IMG/VR virus record: IMGVR_UViG_3300046007_003718
Span: 1 to 64,000 of that record
Direction: 5' to 3' (one strand)
From: a virus
DNA length: 64,000 nt
Shown: piece by piece, positions 19,235 to 27,843 of the stretch
Layout of the letters: each line of letters begins with the position of its first letter
Position numbering within the stretch: position 1 is the stretch's first letter
Position numbers and translations under genes: made by a program
Notes under the pieces: model-generated
Database searches by the model: none
What the model was told of the DNA's origin: nothing
Seen by the model: the letters and a program-made list of their open reading frames with translations, nothing else

Positions 19235-19783
19235 CTAGTATCCGAAGAGTTGTACAGTTAGATTTCCACCAGCAACAGATGAACCTACTTGCTCTACTTC
19301 AATTCTTAAGTAATCTCCAGCAGCAAAGTCTTGATTATTTGGGACTCCTGCTGTACCATTAAGAGTAGAGGCAAAAGCACTTGTACCGATAGTTGGCTTA
19401 CGGCCAGCAACGGTGAAAACAGATGTTCCAGCAGCGGTTGGGGCTGAACCAGCGCCTACACGCTTAACATCTAAGATAAGAGTGGCACCAGTTGGTGCAG
19501 TTCCTACCTGTGCAACAACGCCAGTTAATTTACCGGCGCGAGGGGCACGCCATACAAGACCTGAAGCAGTTCCTGAAGTTGCAACGGCTCCTGATACTTG
19601 AAGAACTGGGTAAAGATCTGGAAGAACAACAAATCTTGCTCTTTCATTTTGTAGCGTTCTACGAGTTTGACCATTATCTAGGTCAAGAGTAGCAACTGCG
19701 CTACCTGATACTGTAGTGGTTGAGGCTGAACCGGCACCAAATGGTACACGGGCAATTCCTCTTACATTTACTTCTTGTGCCAT
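19235..19783 (-). CDS. Surface/decoration-type protein, paralogue 1
   Basis: A 182-residue paralogue of the following gene, from a tandem duplication; the 9-base gap between them shows one operon. Two shared repeats of the SGTASG type and the absence of charged helices indicate a beta-sandwich. It ends in LTVQLFGY. Its place between glycosyltransferases and neck genes is compatible with a glycosylated virion surface protein, but that link is inference. Confidence 0.65.
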   Translation of the reverse strand: MAQEVNVRGIARVPFGAGSASTTTVSGSAVATLDLDNGQTRRTLQNERARFVVLPDLYPVLQVSGAVATSGTASGLVWRAPRAGKLTGVVAQVGTAPTGATLILDVKRVGAGSAPTAAGTSVFTVAGRKPTIGTSAFASTLNGTAGVPNNQDFAAGDYLRIEVEQVGSSVAGGNLTVQLFGY

Positions 19784-19884
19784 TCTGGGTCACTCCTTTT
19801 CTGAATGTACAAAGGGGACGCAGACCTTATAGGCCCCAATCTATCCTTGCTTATGGGGGAAGGTAAATCGTCTATCTTTTAAAT

Positions 19885-20580
19885 CTAAGAAAGAATACCT
19901 TTTACAGTCTCAATTTGTGCAGGTACTTTGTACTTTTCTGCGGCTTGTTTCATTAAATTAAGACGATAATCAACATCGTGATGGCTTCCATGACCATGAA
20001 AAGCCATAATTACAGGATCGGGAGAATCATTTACTTGCAAAGTGGAATTAAACTTATCATCTGCAATTTGAAACATATTCATCCATTTAAAGTCTCTAAG
20101 CAGGCCATTTACAACATCTTGTTCATACCACGGAGGTCCAGAGAATCTACGATTCCAAACTTCGTGCATAAATTCTGTCATTCTCTCTGTGCAACGAACA
20201 AGCATGACACCCATGTTAAAATGAGCGCCCAATTGTGGATGGCCGGGGACGCCGGGATGAAGAACTAGACCGAAATCCTTTCCCTCATCCAACCCATCTC
20301 TCAGATCTGTATCAAAATCAACGATTACACAATCATGATCAATCCAAAAAATGTAATCATACTTACCTTCATCAAGAAGATCCATCATAAGTTTGATACG
20401 ATCCCATGCAGGATTATATTCAGGATCGTCTGTTTCAATGACGATATCACGATTTGCCCAATAATCCATACCCCACTTTTCAGCATATGCTGAGTGAATA
20501 GGCTCTAGCCAATCTAGAGCCTTCACCATCTCTGCTTTCCAGTTTATACAGGACTGAAGAATCAAAGCATTATTAGCCAT
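19885..20580 (-). CDS. Nucleotide-sugar glycosyltransferase with DxD-type motif
   Basis: A 231-residue enzyme. The strand-acid motif FWIDHDCVIVDF (metal/nucleotide-sugar binding) followed by FNMGVMLVR, WYEQDVVN and AFHGHGSHHD matches GT-A fold galactosyl-type transferases (GT34-like pattern). I start at ATG 20580 (MANNALILQ), overlapping the previous gene's stop by 8 bases; an in-frame upstream start would overlap more. It probably works with the adjacent GT4 enzyme on virion proteins, wall polymers or modified DNA; the acceptor is unknown. Confidence 0.75.
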   Translation of the reverse strand: MANNALILQSCINWKAEMVKALDWLEPIHSAYAEKWGMDYWANRDIVIETDDPEYNPAWDRIKLMMDLLDEGKYDYIFWIDHDCVIVDFDTDLRDGLDEGKDFGLVLHPGVPGHPQLGAHFNMGVMLVRCTERMTEFMHEVWNRRFSGPPWYEQDVVNGLLRDFKWMNMFQIADDKFNSTLQVNDSPDPVIMAFHGHGSHHDVDYRLNLMKQAAEKYKVPAQIETVKGILS

Positions 20581-21823
20581 TTTTCTTAGACTGCCTTTCT
20601 TGACGACGCCTTTGTGCGCGATTTGAAGTGACACCCTTAGAAATAGGAGTTGTGTTTCTGTTTTGTTCTTTTTTTAATACTTCTAATTTATCTTCAATTA
20701 CCTTTAAGGTAGGAGCCCAATATTTATTTGTAACTAAATCAGCATCATATTGGAGCGCTCCCTCGCGGGCTGTTTCCCGTAACTTCATACGATCTTCATT
20801 CGCCATATCGTATGCTTGTTCTAATCTATCCAGAATAGCCTCTGGATCTGGGATATATTGCGTGGCAGCAAGTTGTGTAATGTAAGGCACAGCCTCGTCC
20901 CTAGTCACTTCCCAACCTGCAAACAAAAGTTCTTCCATCGCGGTCCATCCACCAATAATGACAGGAGTTCCACATGCTTGAGCCTCCATAATTGGAATGC
21001 CAAAACCTTCACCCATCGTCGCTGACATAAGAACATCAGACGCATTATAGATATCTGCAACAAATTCTGGAGGATACCCTGCAATATACTGAAATTGCTC
21101 AGGAACAATAACAGCATCTTCTAGTTTTAGCATCTTTACTAGATCCCAAAGATTATAACCACCCACTTCTGGAGTCATTAGTGTGTGAAGATATAGTTTT
21201 GAATCTGGATGCTTTTTATGAAACTCACTAAACGCCTGCAATTGTTGTGGCCAAGCCTTGCGCGGCGGAATTCCCTTATTCATCGCTACAATAGACGCAA
21301 TAAAACAGTCCTGTGGAAGACCGATCTGCTTACGAGCAACTTCTCTCATCTTGGGCTTAAATAGTTCAGTATCTACTCCGTGTGGAACATACTCAACTTC
21401 TAAGTCTCGCTCTTTAGCAGCCTCAACACCCGATTTGGAATAAGCAATAGCAACCATCGCACGCTTAAGACGCTCATAAACACCATCAGGCATAGGTTCG
21501 TGATCTACGGGGAACCACGGGACAAAAGGGACGCCTTCCATGTGTGGACCATCAAGATTCATAACCCAAGTATCATAAAGGGTCAATAGAATATCAGCCT
21601 TCCACGCCTTGGCGTAAAAACCCATAATATCCTGACCATGTGCATCAAATGCACCAGAAAAAACGGGGACTCCCTGCCAATCAAGTCGGCCACCTTGGAG
21701 TCCCCAAAAAGCAGTTATAGACATTTCATGCCCAAGTTCCTTAATGCGAGGGACAAATAGGGCCGTTTGATTAGAATAGCCTGACGGACCCCAAGGGGCA
21801 TTACTAAACCAATTGATTCTCAT
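20573..21823 (-). CDS. Glycosyltransferase family 4
   Basis: A 416-residue GT-B fold transferase. The N-terminal Rossmann start (MRINWFSNAPWGPSGYSNQ) carries the glycine-rich acceptor-side loop, and the C-terminal domain has the GEGFGIPIMEAQACGTPVI signature of GT4 with its E-x7-E pattern binding the donor. The C-terminus is a basic tail (RRQERQSKKNG). It overlaps the next transferase, so the two act as a unit. A bystander metabolic origin is unlikely given its site inside the capsid operon. Confidence 0.88.
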   Translation of the reverse strand: MRINWFSNAPWGPSGYSNQTALFVPRIKELGHEMSITAFWGLQGGRLDWQGVPVFSGAFDAHGQDIMGFYAKAWKADILLTLYDTWVMNLDGPHMEGVPFVPWFPVDHEPMPDGVYERLKRAMVAIAYSKSGVEAAKERDLEVEYVPHGVDTELFKPKMREVARKQIGLPQDCFIASIVAMNKGIPPRKAWPQQLQAFSEFHKKHPDSKLYLHTLMTPEVGGYNLWDLVKMLKLEDAVIVPEQFQYIAGYPPEFVADIYNASDVLMSATMGEGFGIPIMEAQACGTPVIIGGWTAMEELLFAGWEVTRDEAVPYITQLAATQYIPDPEAILDRLEQAYDMANEDRMKLRETAREGALQYDADLVTNKYWAPTLKVIEDKLEVLKKEQNRNTTPISKGVTSNRAQRRRQERQSKKNG

Positions 21824-21849
21824 TTTTCTCCTGACTTAACTTATATAAA

Positions 21850-22137
21850 TTAAATAATTAATTCGCCAACTACATATGGTGAACTGCCGGTTGCTGTCTT
21901 AACGAATAGTGGGCCAGTATAACCCTCAACTTCAACCATGACTGTACCAGCAGCAACATAAAGGGCACTTCCAGCCGCGACTTGTGCTGATGAAAACCCG
22001 TAGTAAAGACCAGCAGTACCTGTTTGAATGTATAGGCGCTGCCGATCCTTCTCAGCATCTACCGCTTGGGTAGCCGCTGTACCTGCTGTTCCTAATGTAA
22101 TTGTACCAGACCTAGTTCTATTAATTTTTGAACTCAT
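21850..22137 (-). CDS. Small beta-rich virion protein
   Basis: A 95-residue Gly/Ala/Thr-rich protein (GTITLGTAGTAATQAVDAEK; GSALYVAAGTVMVEVEGYTG) with no long helix. It sits two bases from the preceding gene and just before the GT4 gene. Composition and neighbours suggest a head decoration or fibre subunit. I do not recognise a family. Confidence 0.6.
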   Translation of the reverse strand: MSSKINRTRSGTITLGTAGTAATQAVDAEKDRQRLYIQTGTAGLYYGFSSAQVAAGSALYVAAGTVMVEVEGYTGPLFVKTATGSSPYVVGELII

Positions 22138-22138
22138 A

Positions 22139-22591
22139 TTAAATTCCTAGTTCGGCGCTGACTTCTGAATCGTCAGAGTTTCCTTCAATGCGAAGTTCTG
22201 AAAGAGTCTTGCCATCTCCATCATCTGGGCGGCTTCCCATAACTCTTTCTGAACCAGCAAAGCCTGCTGTGTCAACAGGAATGCGAAGAGCATCTTGCTC
22301 AATTTCCATTTCAACGGGGAGTTTCTTTTCCTCACCCTTGCTGTCAACATGAAAAATTTCTTGTTGCTTCGCTTGCTTAATAGGCTCATGCCACTTAGCA
22401 TTGATTCTTTCTTGATACTGTACTTTTGTAATTTCTTCAACCAATAGCCCAACTGAAGGAGCAAATTTCGCACTTTGAAATTGCTCGTCTGAAACCTCAG
22501 CAACATCTCTGTCCCCACGGGGGCCTAGATTAATGTCTGCAATTCTTACTGAATTCGGTGTGAGATTTCTAATGTATCTTACCTTAGCCAT
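22139..22591 (-). CDS. Capsid-region protein, unrecognised
   Basis: A 150-residue protein right after the terminator of the capsid gene. The N-terminus (VRYIRNLTPNSVRIADINLG) resembles short beta modules found in phage head proteins. The rest is acidic and charged, ending in SDDSEVSAELGI. It may be a minor head protein; nothing more specific can be supported. Confidence 0.6.
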   Translation of the reverse strand: MAKVRYIRNLTPNSVRIADINLGPRGDRDVAEVSDEQFQSAKFAPSVGLLVEEITKVQYQERINAKWHEPIKQAKQQEIFHVDSKGEEKKLPVEMEIEQDALRIPVDTAGFAGSERVMGSRPDDGDGKTLSELRIEGNSDDSEVSAELGI

Positions 22592-22627
22592 AATTTTTCT
22601 TTCTCCTTAGCCTTACTTTAAAATAAA

Positions 22628-22660
22628 ATAGGGGGGATGATAATTTACCATCCCCCCTAC
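22628..22660 (-). terminator. Terminator after major capsid gene
   Basis: A perfect 10-bp stem on the transcript: AGGGGGGATG (22658-22649 on the minus strand) with CATCCCCCCT (22639-22630), 9-nt loop, followed by ATTTTATTTT. It would cap the abundant capsid mRNA. Confidence 0.88.
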
Positions 22661-22701
22661 TGTATCAAACATTTAAAATATAATCAAGCAAATTACTACT
22701 A

Positions 22702-23667
22702 TTAAGCCTTGACAATCTTGGCAAGACCTCTGGGGTTGAGGATAAGCATTCCGATCAACTCATCCATTACCCAACCACGGTAGAATTGCTCAACTTGGTT
22801 GTTCTCTTCAACGTCAAGTGAGTACATGACGGGCATGACACCCAAGAAGTTGGGGTCTGGGACTAGGTATACGTTACCGGGTGAAATCATGATTGACTTC
22901 TGAATGGTGAACTCACCAAACTCAGTAATCATGCCACCACCGAATACGGTGTCCTTGAACTGCCAACCAGTTACGTTAATGTCCCATGAGTAGAGGTCAC
23001 GAACGTCAGCGGGATTCATAAGAATGCGCTTGGTTTCGATTTGACGCTGCTCTAGGTTAGCAACTAGGTCGTAGAAGTCAACAACTTCAAGAGGATTACC
23101 TGCACCAATTGACTTGGTGGTTGAACCAGTTCCACCTGCACCAGCATAGCGGTTTGGTTCCTTAGCAGCCCAGTCAGTTACGGCGGTGTCAAGTAGAGTC
23201 AGGAGGCGTGAGTCCTCTTGACGCTGAATGGCTTGACGACACTCATCTTGGGCGTACTCAATAGCGTTTACACGAAGGTAGTATAGGTCTTCCTTGCGTA
23301 CACGGGGGAACGCAGCGACACGGAAGAGTCTTGGGTAGACCTGCTTACCCTCAAATGGGGTGATCTTGATTTCTGAGTCAGTCTGGTTAAGAACATAAGC
23401 CTGTCCAAAGTCATCAAGAACGTCGTAAGGCAAGAGTGGACCCTTTTCCAAGGTGTCTTCTACAAGCACGTTACGAACGATACCTTCATAACGAAGACGA
23501 ATCTGAATTGGACCAATCATTGCGACACCCAGACGCTTCATAGCGTTTGACTTGTCTGAAAGAATGGTCTGTAGTTTTGCCTTCTTTTGTTCGTTTGTTA
23601 GTTTTGGCATACCAGCAAGTTTTTGAACGTAGTCATTGCTGTTAATTGCCTGTCTTGCTTCATCCAT
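22702..23667 (-). CDS. Major capsid protein, HK97-fold type
   Basis: A protein of about 321 residues. Support: size, position between protease/decoration genes and a very strong terminator, N-terminal helical delta-like segment, and the RVRKEDLYYLRVNAIEYAQ spine helix, central EQRQIETKRILMNPADVRDL and C-terminal MYSLDVEENNQVEQFYRGW pattern of HK97-fold shells. I prefer the ATG at 23667 (MDEARQ), 9 bases from GGAG, over the ATG two codons earlier, which lies too close to it. Codon use is slightly more GC-rich than its neighbours, as usual for highly expressed genes. Confidence 0.8.
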   Translation of the reverse strand: MDEARQAINSNDYVQKLAGMPKLTNEQKKAKLQTILSDKSNAMKRLGVAMIGPIQIRLRYEGIVRNVLVEDTLEKGPLLPYDVLDDFGQAYVLNQTDSEIKITPFEGKQVYPRLFRVAAFPRVRKEDLYYLRVNAIEYAQDECRQAIQRQEDSRLLTLLDTAVTDWAAKEPNRYAGAGGTGSTTKSIGAGNPLEVVDFYDLVANLEQRQIETKRILMNPADVRDLYSWDINVTGWQFKDTVFGGGMITEFGEFTIQKSIMISPGNVYLVPDPNFLGVMPVMYSLDVEENNQVEQFYRGWVMDELIGMLILNPRGLAKIVKA

Positions 23668-23679
23668 TATCATACTCTC

Positions 23680-24228
23680 CTAGGCACTCAGTAGTTCGAT
23701 TACGATCTTGCTAGCACTTACATAGTCAATAAGTCTTGCAACTGCCACGTTGCTGTCTACTTGTGCATTATTAAGAAGACCGTTAGCGTCGGCGTATAGT
23801 TTACGGTCAGCGTCTGTGTCTTCGTCAGAAGCGGTAATATTTGAGTTAAAAGCGGGTGCTAGAACTTCAAAGACGGCTGCTGGTCCACGCCATACACCGA
23901 CTTCAGTAAAGTCACCAACTTCATCAAAATCTCCACCGATAAAATTACCAAACAACCCGAATGGGGAAAGGACAGTTCCACCAGTTGCTACACACACAAC
24001 CTCACCAGCGGGGGCGAGAGCGGCGACCATACCGGGGAAAATAGGTCCATTTCCAGCAGTACCGGGTGCGGTTCCTGAACCCTTTGAAAAGGATCCAGTG
24101 CTAGTACCAGCAGTACCATAAGTGTTTGCAGACAGAACGGCGGCGTAGGGATACGCTTGAGTCTGAGCATACAAAGCACGGAGGGTACGTTGCTGATTTG
24201 CTGCTGAAATATTTTGAATTCGAAGCAT
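23680..24228 (-). CDS. Head decoration-type protein
   Basis: A 182-residue Gly/Ala/Thr-rich protein directly upstream of the capsid gene, the usual place for a gpD-like stabiliser. The sequence is beta-rich with a hydrophobic GNGPIFPGMVAALAPAGEVV stretch and a Tyr/Ala-rich start. No catalytic motif is seen. Decoration or capsid-vertex protein is the best guess from context. Confidence 0.6.
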   Translation of the reverse strand: MLRIQNISAANQQRTLRALYAQTQAYPYAAVLSANTYGTAGTSTGSFSKGSGTAPGTAGNGPIFPGMVAALAPAGEVVCVATGGTVLSPFGLFGNFIGGDFDEVGDFTEVGVWRGPAAVFEVLAPAFNSNITASDEDTDADRKLYADANGLLNNAQVDSNVAVARLIDYVSASKIVIELLSA

Positions 24229-24262
24229 TTAAATCTTCCTCCTAAAAACCTTTTGAATTAAT

Positions 24263-24283
24263 AATTCTCACAAATTGAGAATT
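24263..24283 (-). terminator. Hairpin after protease gene
   Basis: Perfect 8-bp stem AATTCTCA/TGAGAATT with a 5-nt loop, 17 bases after the protease stop codon. No U-tract follows directly, so it may be a weak terminator or an mRNA-stabilising or processing hairpin that favours the decoration and capsid genes downstream. Confidence 0.45.
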
Positions 24284-24299
24284 GGATGCTACTTAAAAA

Positions 24300-26771
24300 T
24301 TAGTTAAAGATCGCGTCGTCTGGAACGCTACCACTTGTTGAAGCAACTGATGACTCCTTAACACCCTTGAAGGATGGGAAACCAGCCAACTTCTTAGCAG
24401 GAGCCTCTTTCTTTCCAAGTCCAGCCTCTTTAATCTTTACTAAGGTTTCGTACTTGGCCTCAACGATTGAGGGTTCTTCATTTTCTAACTCAGCGACTCT
24501 TGCATACTTCATTTCCGCCTCGTTAAGACCTAATTCAACTTCTAGGTCTGCGAGTTTAATTGCAGAAAGTACCGTAGATTCACGGCCCTTACCCGGCAAT
24601 TGTGCGTGATGTTCTGAAATACCCTTAGTACCACCCTCATCTGCATACTGAGGCTTTTCAACCTCTTTCTTGACTGGAGCATACTGCTCTGGCATGGTGT
24701 CTGGGTTGTGATTCTTAATATCTTTTGTATTACCCTCGTCGGCATACTGTGGTTGCTCAACTTCCTTCTTTACACTCTGATATTGTTCAGCCATTTCAGA
24801 AGGCTGGTGTTCAGAGATACCTGAAGATTCGTTGTTTTTGTCACCCTTAAATTGTGGGGTGCTTTCGCCACCATTTGGCTGATTAAGTCCGGGTAATTCA
24901 CCAAGAGCAACTTTGGTAGTGCTTTCAACTGGCTTAGTCTGGTCAGAAATGACTTTTTCGCCTCTTGGGCGATCTGACGCAGGCTTTCCATCTTCTACCA
25001 GCGGAGTTGCACTTGAAGAGGCGCTTGCTTCCTTTTCAGGAACTGTCCACCCGAGTTCGGCTAGATATTCATCGCCGGGGACTTCTTCAACGTCTGCCGC
25101 AAGTGTTATATTTGCTTTTTTAGTATTCATCGTACTATTAACACTCCGTATTTCATTCTTTGATAGTGTTTTTTTCAATCTATCAATAAGGCTCTTGGTA
25201 TCAGACCTGAACTCTTCTTTGTTCTGTTCTTTCTTACGATCAAACGCCTTAGCCTTTGACAAATCTGGATCTGCTAATGGTGCTGGAGGTTCTTGATAAC
25301 CACATTTTTCACACCTACCAGACTCATCATCTAAACCACATTCCCCGGCAAGTCCAATTGGACAAGGTTTGTCACTTTTAAGTGTGTCAATCCTGCTAGG
25401 TGCAGTTATAGATTCCCCATACTTTTCTGTATTCATGTTTGAAACTCTTTCATATGGAGATGTATCAATATTATCCTCTAAACTTTGTGTTTCGGTATTC
25501 GCTGCTTTTAAGTTATAGTTCCCATTAACTGCCGATTCGATGCCATCTTCATATGCTTTCATATATTGATGCATATTTGAATCGTGAGGTTCTACTCCTA
25601 AATATTCTGCCATTTTAACAGAATCAAACTCAGGCACTTCTACGGGGCTATAGTGGTATGACTCTCCAGCATGAAATGCTTTCTTTGTTAAGTCATTTTC
25701 TGCATATCCAACTTTGGCAGTCTTAGCGTGGATACCGACTTCATTTAACCAACTTTTATCCTCATTAGTCATATCTACGGCTGGAATTAAAGAAGTGGCT
25801 TCAACTTCTGTTTGGCCACCATCATCCCATTGCACTTTATATGTCTTGAAAGAATCTCCATATTCATCGGAGTTCATTTCTTCAACATAATTCACAACAC
25901 CCTCTTTACCAGATTCAGAATCTTTTACTTTGTCTCCTGCGGAAAAATTACTATCCATAGAAGCGTTTTTTATAATCGGTTCTGTAAACAATGCGGTAAC
26001 GTCTGCGGGATCAAAAACAGCAGAAATCTCAAAAAAGTTAACATTATAACAGTCTTCATAAGCCAACTTATCAATACTTCCAGTTTTAAACGTTGTACCT
26101 TTTCTCTTGATGTGGCTACAATAATCTTCTACCGTAGCCGCTTTGTGGTTACAGATAGAACAAAGAGTGTGTTCAACGTTACAACCCATAGAAACTGCAT
26201 TAACTTTACCATCAAATAATGCCTTTGCTAGTTTAGGAAAAGATTTTCCATCAACTTCTAGCAAAAGTTCAATCCAAGTTTCTGGACGATGATTATCTGG
26301 CGCACTTGACCAATAAGAATCAGATGCAAGTCTTTGAGGATTCTCAATGTGAAGCATTGCATCAACCACAACGCCCCTCGCCCTCTGTGGGTCTGAATTG
26401 TTGTGATCAATAAAAACAGGTCTTCCTACGAAAGTTCTAAATCCATAATCACCCTTAGATTTAATTTCAGAACTTTCACCAGTAAACGTTAACTTACTGA
26501 TACCACCATTTTCAGAAGTCTTTGCTAATTTAGAAGCGACCTCTCTAAAATCTTTTTCATCCATACCTGCGAGTTCATTCACAGGCCAGCCATCAAAATT
26601 CTTGTTGACGCGGGAAGAAATAGCACGAACTTTGACATAAATATACCCATCACCAGTACGATAAGTATCTTTTGGAATATGATCGAAAGAAGATAACTTT
26701 GCATTGCCTTCGATCTTCTCATCTGCACTTTTAACTTCAATAACTTCACAACTGGTATATTTAGTTAACAT
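24300..26771 (-). CDS. Prohead serine protease fused to scaffold-like region
   Basis: An 823-residue head-maturation protease. Residues 40-260 carry the protease: His123 in GRPVFIDHNN, then ARGVVVDAMLHI, and the nucleophile Ser194 in NAVSMGCNVE, the herpes/T4-gp21 type arrangement. A CxxC...CxxH cluster (Cys204, Cys207, Cys218, His220) directly after the nucleophile looks zinc-binding. A second Cys cluster (CPIGLAGECG; CEKCGYQEP) lies near residue 470. Residues 540-823 are charged, low-complexity and contain tandem repeats (EVEQPQYADEG, EVEKPQYADEG), consistent with a self-cleaved internal scaffold. The length is 3-4 times a simple prohead protease. Confidence 0.8.
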   Translation of the reverse strand: MLTKYTSCEVIEVKSADEKIEGNAKLSSFDHIPKDTYRTGDGYIYVKVRAISSRVNKNFDGWPVNELAGMDEKDFREVASKLAKTSENGGISKLTFTGESSEIKSKGDYGFRTFVGRPVFIDHNNSDPQRARGVVVDAMLHIENPQRLASDSYWSSAPDNHRPETWIELLLEVDGKSFPKLAKALFDGKVNAVSMGCNVEHTLCSICNHKAATVEDYCSHIKRKGTTFKTGSIDKLAYEDCYNVNFFEISAVFDPADVTALFTEPIIKNASMDSNFSAGDKVKDSESGKEGVVNYVEEMNSDEYGDSFKTYKVQWDDGGQTEVEATSLIPAVDMTNEDKSWLNEVGIHAKTAKVGYAENDLTKKAFHAGESYHYSPVEVPEFDSVKMAEYLGVEPHDSNMHQYMKAYEDGIESAVNGNYNLKAANTETQSLEDNIDTSPYERVSNMNTEKYGESITAPSRIDTLKSDKPCPIGLAGECGLDDESGRCEKCGYQEPPAPLADPDLSKAKAFDRKKEQNKEEFRSDTKSLIDRLKKTLSKNEIRSVNSTMNTKKANITLAADVEEVPGDEYLAELGWTVPEKEASASSSATPLVEDGKPASDRPRGEKVISDQTKPVESTTKVALGELPGLNQPNGGESTPQFKGDKNNESSGISEHQPSEMAEQYQSVKKEVEQPQYADEGNTKDIKNHNPDTMPEQYAPVKKEVEKPQYADEGGTKGISEHHAQLPGKGRESTVLSAIKLADLEVELGLNEAEMKYARVAELENEEPSIVEAKYETLVKIKEAGLGKKEAPAKKLAGFPSFKGVKESSVASTSGSVPDDAIFN

Positions 26772-26779
26772 TAATTACC

Positions 26780-27037
26780 TCAAATCGCCGTTCCTGATTG
26801 AACTTCAATCTTTTCGTTTTGATACCGATAGAGTGCTGTCCCGTTTGAATGTTCAAACAACTGAGATAAAGTATCTTGAGTTTGATAAGAAAGTTGTTTA
26901 ATCAAAGCAATTGCTGCTCTTTCTTGCTTTTCGGGCAAATGCATTCCTTCTATAACAGAACACATTTTGCCGCGCAAACTATTCATTTCTCTAATTGCGA
27001 ATTCAGACGCAGGAACCCAATCGTTTCTTTGAATCAT
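26780..27037 (-). CDS. Small helical head-region protein
   Basis: An 85-residue protein with mainly helical character (LPEKQERAAIALIKQLSYQ; TQDTLSQLFEHSNG), 8 bases upstream of the protease gene and one base after the preceding gene. It could belong to the scaffold/core set. No family recognised. Confidence 0.6.
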   Translation of the reverse strand: MIQRNDWVPASEFAIREMNSLRGKMCSVIEGMHLPEKQERAAIALIKQLSYQTQDTLSQLFEHSNGTALYRYQNEKIEVQSGTAI

Positions 27038-27038
27038 G

Positions 27039-27629
27039 TTACTTCTTTAATTTTGCAATAAAACTAGTTTTAGTTTCTGATACACTGGCAATTCGATATC
27101 CAGCAAAGGAACTGTCAGAAGAAAGAAGTTCTTCAACTTCAGCAGTTGCTGAAGCAAGAGTCATTCCATACTCTTTCTCTCTTTCTAGATCCATTCCTTC
27201 GCCCTCTTCTTCACCCTCTTCATCTTCTGGGCCAAAATCTGGACGAACTTCGTCTTCAGTTTCTTCAGATTCTTTAATTTGAGAAACAAGTTCTTCTACC
27301 TTATCTAAGGCATCTTGAAGTTGTCCCATTAAATCACCTTGCTTACCTTCTTCAGCCTCATACTGAGTATCAGGCTCGTCATCTGCTCCGGGAGAGGGAA
27401 TCTCAACATCTTCAGGAGAGGGAATCTCATCCATCGCCATCTCTTCAGCGGGGACTTTATCTTGAACATTCTGATTTTGGTATGCTTCTCTTTGAATAAA
27501 AGCAATCCAACCATTGTTTGATTCTTTCAATCCGCGCACTTCATATTCTGGATAAGCATCACGGAAAGTATTTAACGCTTCACGATATGAGGCTTCTCCC
27601 TCAATGTGAGCAATTGCGGTTTTGTACAT
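27039..27629 (-). CDS. Acidic scaffold-like protein
   Basis: A 196-residue very acidic protein: a folded N-terminal part of about 50 residues, an Asp/Glu/Pro-rich middle (DEIPSPEDVEIPSPGADDEP), a helix (LMGQLQDALDKVEELVSQ) and another acidic run. Charge, coiled-coil tendency and its position before the protease and capsid genes suggest a prohead core component. The C-terminal 40 residues look folded again. Confidence 0.6.
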   Translation of the reverse strand: MYKTAIAHIEGEASYREALNTFRDAYPEYEVRGLKESNNGWIAFIQREAYQNQNVQDKVPAEEMAMDEIPSPEDVEIPSPGADDEPDTQYEAEEGKQGDLMGQLQDALDKVEELVSQIKESEETEDEVRPDFGPEDEEGEEEGEGMDLEREKEYGMTLASATAEVEELLSSDSSFAGYRIASVSETKTSFIAKLKK

Positions 27630-27685
27630 AAAAACTCCTTGTTCTATCTGTAACTATTTATTATTAAGCAGGAAACTTCAAAACC

Positions 27686-27823
27686 TTAGTTTTTGCTAGT
27701 TTTTTTGTTTTCTAATTCTCTTATTTGTTCTTCTAACTTCTGAACATAATTCTCTAAATTAAGAATTGACAATTGTAATTGTCCTACTAACATTGATATT
27801 TTTTCTAATGTCAAATGTTCCAT
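27686..27823 (-). CDS. Small coiled-coil protein (45 aa)
   Basis: A short gene filling the gap between the collar-fibre and scaffold-like genes: ATG at 27823, stop TAA at 27686. The sequence begins MEHLTLEKISMLVGQL and continues with Leu/Glu/Gln heptads (LENYVQKLEEQIRELEN), a clear coiled coil. It may trimerise fibres or join the prohead core. Confidence is moderate because of its size. Confidence 0.55.
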   Translation of the reverse strand: MEHLTLEKISMLVGQLQLSILNLENYVQKLEEQIRELENKKTSKN

Positions 27824-27843
27824 ATACTATTTAACCTAACTTT

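Noticed and set aside
19796-19830. Terminator before the surface-protein pair
   Set aside because: Only a 4-bp GGGG/CCCC stem with a long loop; too weak to call.
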